A DNA stretch of 64,000 nucleotides, from the NCBI RefSeq assembly GCF_024721315.2, contig NZ_JANFAK020000015.1:1-64000 (forward strand), given 5' to 3'. The notes under the pieces are model-generated. The model was given only the letters and a program-made list of their open reading frames with translations, had not been told where the DNA came from and did not search any database. Of this stretch, positions 62,826 to 64,000 are shown piece by piece. The DNA is from Streptomyces sp. Isolate_45. Its GTDB lineage: Bacteria; Actinomycetota; Actinomycetes; Streptomycetales; Streptomycetaceae. How positions within the stretch are numbered: the first letter of the stretch is position 1; each line of letters starts with the position of its first letter. Both the position numbers and the translations under genes were made by a program.

Positions 62826-64000
62826 ACGGCCGTACGGGACGACCGCGTGCCGCGCACCTGCGTGCGGCGCTCCTGCGTAGGCGGATGGCGGCGGCGGTCG
62901 CGCTCGCCGCGACCCTGCTCGGGGGAACGGCCTGCACCTCGGACGATTCCTCCGGCGGCCCCGGCGGTTCCGGGGAGGCGAAGCCGACGGCGTACAAGGA
63001 GGGCCGGCTGCGGGTACTGGCCTCCAGCGAGCTGACCGACATGGAGCCGGTCCTGAAGGCGGCGAAGACGGCGACCGGGGTGTCGGTGGACTTCACCTGG
63101 TCGGGGACGCTGGACGCGGTCGAGCAGGTCGCGTCGGGGAAGGCCGACGGGCGGTACGACGCGATCTGGCTGTCCTCCAACGACTACCTGAGGCTGCGCC
63201 CGGAGGCCTCCGCGAAGCTCGCCAACGAGACCCCGGTGATGTCCTCGCCGGTGGCGGTCGGGGTGAAGCCGCAGGCGTTGGCACGGCTGGGGTGGAAGCC
63301 GCAGGAGGTGACCTGGTCGGCGGTCGAGGAGGCCGTGGCCGCCGGGAAGTTGACGTACGGGATGACGGACCCGGTGCGCTCCAACTCGGGGTTCTCCGCG
63401 CTGGTCTCGGTGGCCTCGGGGCTGTCGGGGGCGCAGGCGGCGCTGACGGAGGAGGACGTGCGCACGGCGCAGCCGAGGCTGAAGGGGTTCTTCAACGGGC
63501 AGAAACTGACGTCGGGTTCCTCGGGCTGGCTGGTGACGGCGTACGCGAAGCGCGGCGACGTGGACGCGCTGGTGAACTACGAGTCGGTGCTGCTGTCGAT
63601 GAACGACCGGGCGAAGGAGCCGCTGACGGTGATCCGGCCGAAGGACGGCGTGGTCACGGCGCACTATCCGCTGACGCTGCTGACGTCGGCCCCGGCCGGG
63701 GCGCGGGAGTCGGGGCGGGCGCTGACGGAGTACCTGCGGGGCGCCGACGCGCAGAAGGCGATCACGACGGGGACGTTCCGGCGGCCGGTGGCGGCCGGGG
63801 TGGCTCCGGCGGCGGGGTTGGACCCCGCGGTGCGGCGGGAGTTGCCGTTCCCCGGTTCGCGGGCGGTCGCGGACGGGCTGCTGGCCTCGTACGAGAACGA
63901 GCTGCGGCGTCCCTCGCGGACGGTGTACGTGCTCGACACCTCGGGGTCGATGGCGGAGGAGGACCGGATCGGGCGGCTGAAGGCGGCGCTCACCGACCTT
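62822..64000 (+). CDS. Lipoprotein fusing a substrate-binding domain to a VWA domain (partial)
   Basis: Starts at ATG 62822 and continues beyond the right edge (393 residues visible). An N-terminal lipoprotein signal ends at the lipobox GGTAC (Cys38). A phosphate-type PBP domain follows (about 55-345; LRVLASSELTDMEPVLKAAK, DAIWLSSNDYLRL, YGMTDPVRSNSGFSALVSVA). Next comes a VWA domain starting at TVYVLDTSGSMAEEDRIGRL with MIDAS Asp372-x-Ser-x-Ser376. Fusion of a ligand-binding lobe with a metal-dependent adhesion-type domain outside the membrane suggests a sensor or a scaffold. Truncated by the window. Confidence 0.85.
   Translation, partial: MNGRTGRPRAAHLRAALLRRRMAAAVALAATLLGGTACTSDDSSGGPGGSGEAKPTAYKEGRLRVLASSELTDMEPVLKAAKTATGVSVDFTWSGTLDAVEQVASGKADGRYDAIWLSSNDYLRLRPEASAKLANETPVMSSPVAVGVKPQALARLGWKPQEVTWSAVEEAVAAGKLTYGMTDPVRSNSGFSALVSVASGLSGAQAALTEEDVRTAQPRLKGFFNGQKLTSGSSGWLVTAYAKRGDVDALVNYESVLLSMNDRAKEPLTVIRPKDGVVTAHYPLTLLTSAPAGARESGRALTEYLRGADAQKAITTGTFRRPVAAGVAPAAGLDPAVRRELPFPGSRAVADGLLASYENELRRPSRTVYVLDTSGSMAEEDRIGRLKAALTDL

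Overview
The window reads as part of a Streptomyces or very close actinomycete chromosome. GC is very high and third codon positions are nearly all G or C. Many genes start with GTG, adjacent genes often overlap by GTGA or ATGA, and the gene content is typical of the genus: OxyR/AhpCD, paired XRE and small-protein genes, a Tad pilus locus, a chitinase with a DasR-type site, a streptogrisin-like protease, and DUF3558-like and DUF1348-like proteins. No rRNA, tRNA, CRISPR array, phage module or intact insertion sequence was seen. All names come from reading translated motifs and neighbourhoods; no database search was run.

Layout. 0-3.7 kb: a fragment resembling threonine aldolase abuts a SpoIIE-type phosphatase whose start cannot be placed, followed by a catalase. 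3.7-12.6 kb: a class A penicillin-binding protein, an SPFH protein coupled to a ribbon-helix-helix-like protein, oxyR divergent from ahpC-ahpD, an AI-2E-family permease with a small membrane protein, and a secreted SLT-type protein with a long, apparently structured leader. 13-17.5 kb: a PIN-PhoH ATPase, undecaprenyl diphosphate synthase (uppS), an aldo/keto reductase and a prepilin peptidase. 17.6-31.4 kb: accessory and housekeeping genes, including DUF192, a SUKH protein, an orphan sugar-binding lipoprotein, a class C serine hydrolase, a leucine-rich-variant repeat protein, a NodB deacetylase, a DHA2 exporter with divergent TetR, an ATPase/XRE/small-protein group, and a DUF1348 gene with divergent TetR.

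32.0-41.8 kb holds a leftward Tad/Flp pilus locus: zinc-ribbon protein, CpaB, TadZ, two TadE-like pseudopilins, TadA, TadB, TadC, a NarL-type response regulator, Flp pilin, a TadE/G-like protein, a lipoprotein and an OmpA-domain protein. The prepilin peptidase at 16.8 kb lies about 15 kb away and is the likely processing enzyme. 42-45.4 kb carries a secreted chitinase and a secreted zinc carboxypeptidase. 45.4-49.6 kb forms a likely D-amino-acid module (RidA and IclR on one strand; a PLP D-amino-acid lyase and a D-aminoacylase on the other).

49.6-60.4 kb is mixed: DUF218 protein, streptogrisin-like protease with a carbohydrate-binding tail, cyclophilin overlapping a LysR gene tail to tail, small secreted proteins, NTF2-fold proteins and an alanine-type aminotransferase. 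Two diverged inverted repeats of about 200 bp flank a small secreted-protein gene at 56.4-57.2 kb. The window ends inside a translationally coupled operon of a membrane-anchored binding-protein-like protein, a TelA-family protein and a lipoprotein joining a binding-protein domain to a VWA domain.

The strongest candidates for under-described biology are this last operon, the inverted-repeat pair, the structured leader of the SLT gene, and the Tad-associated zinc-ribbon protein with its embedded response regulator.
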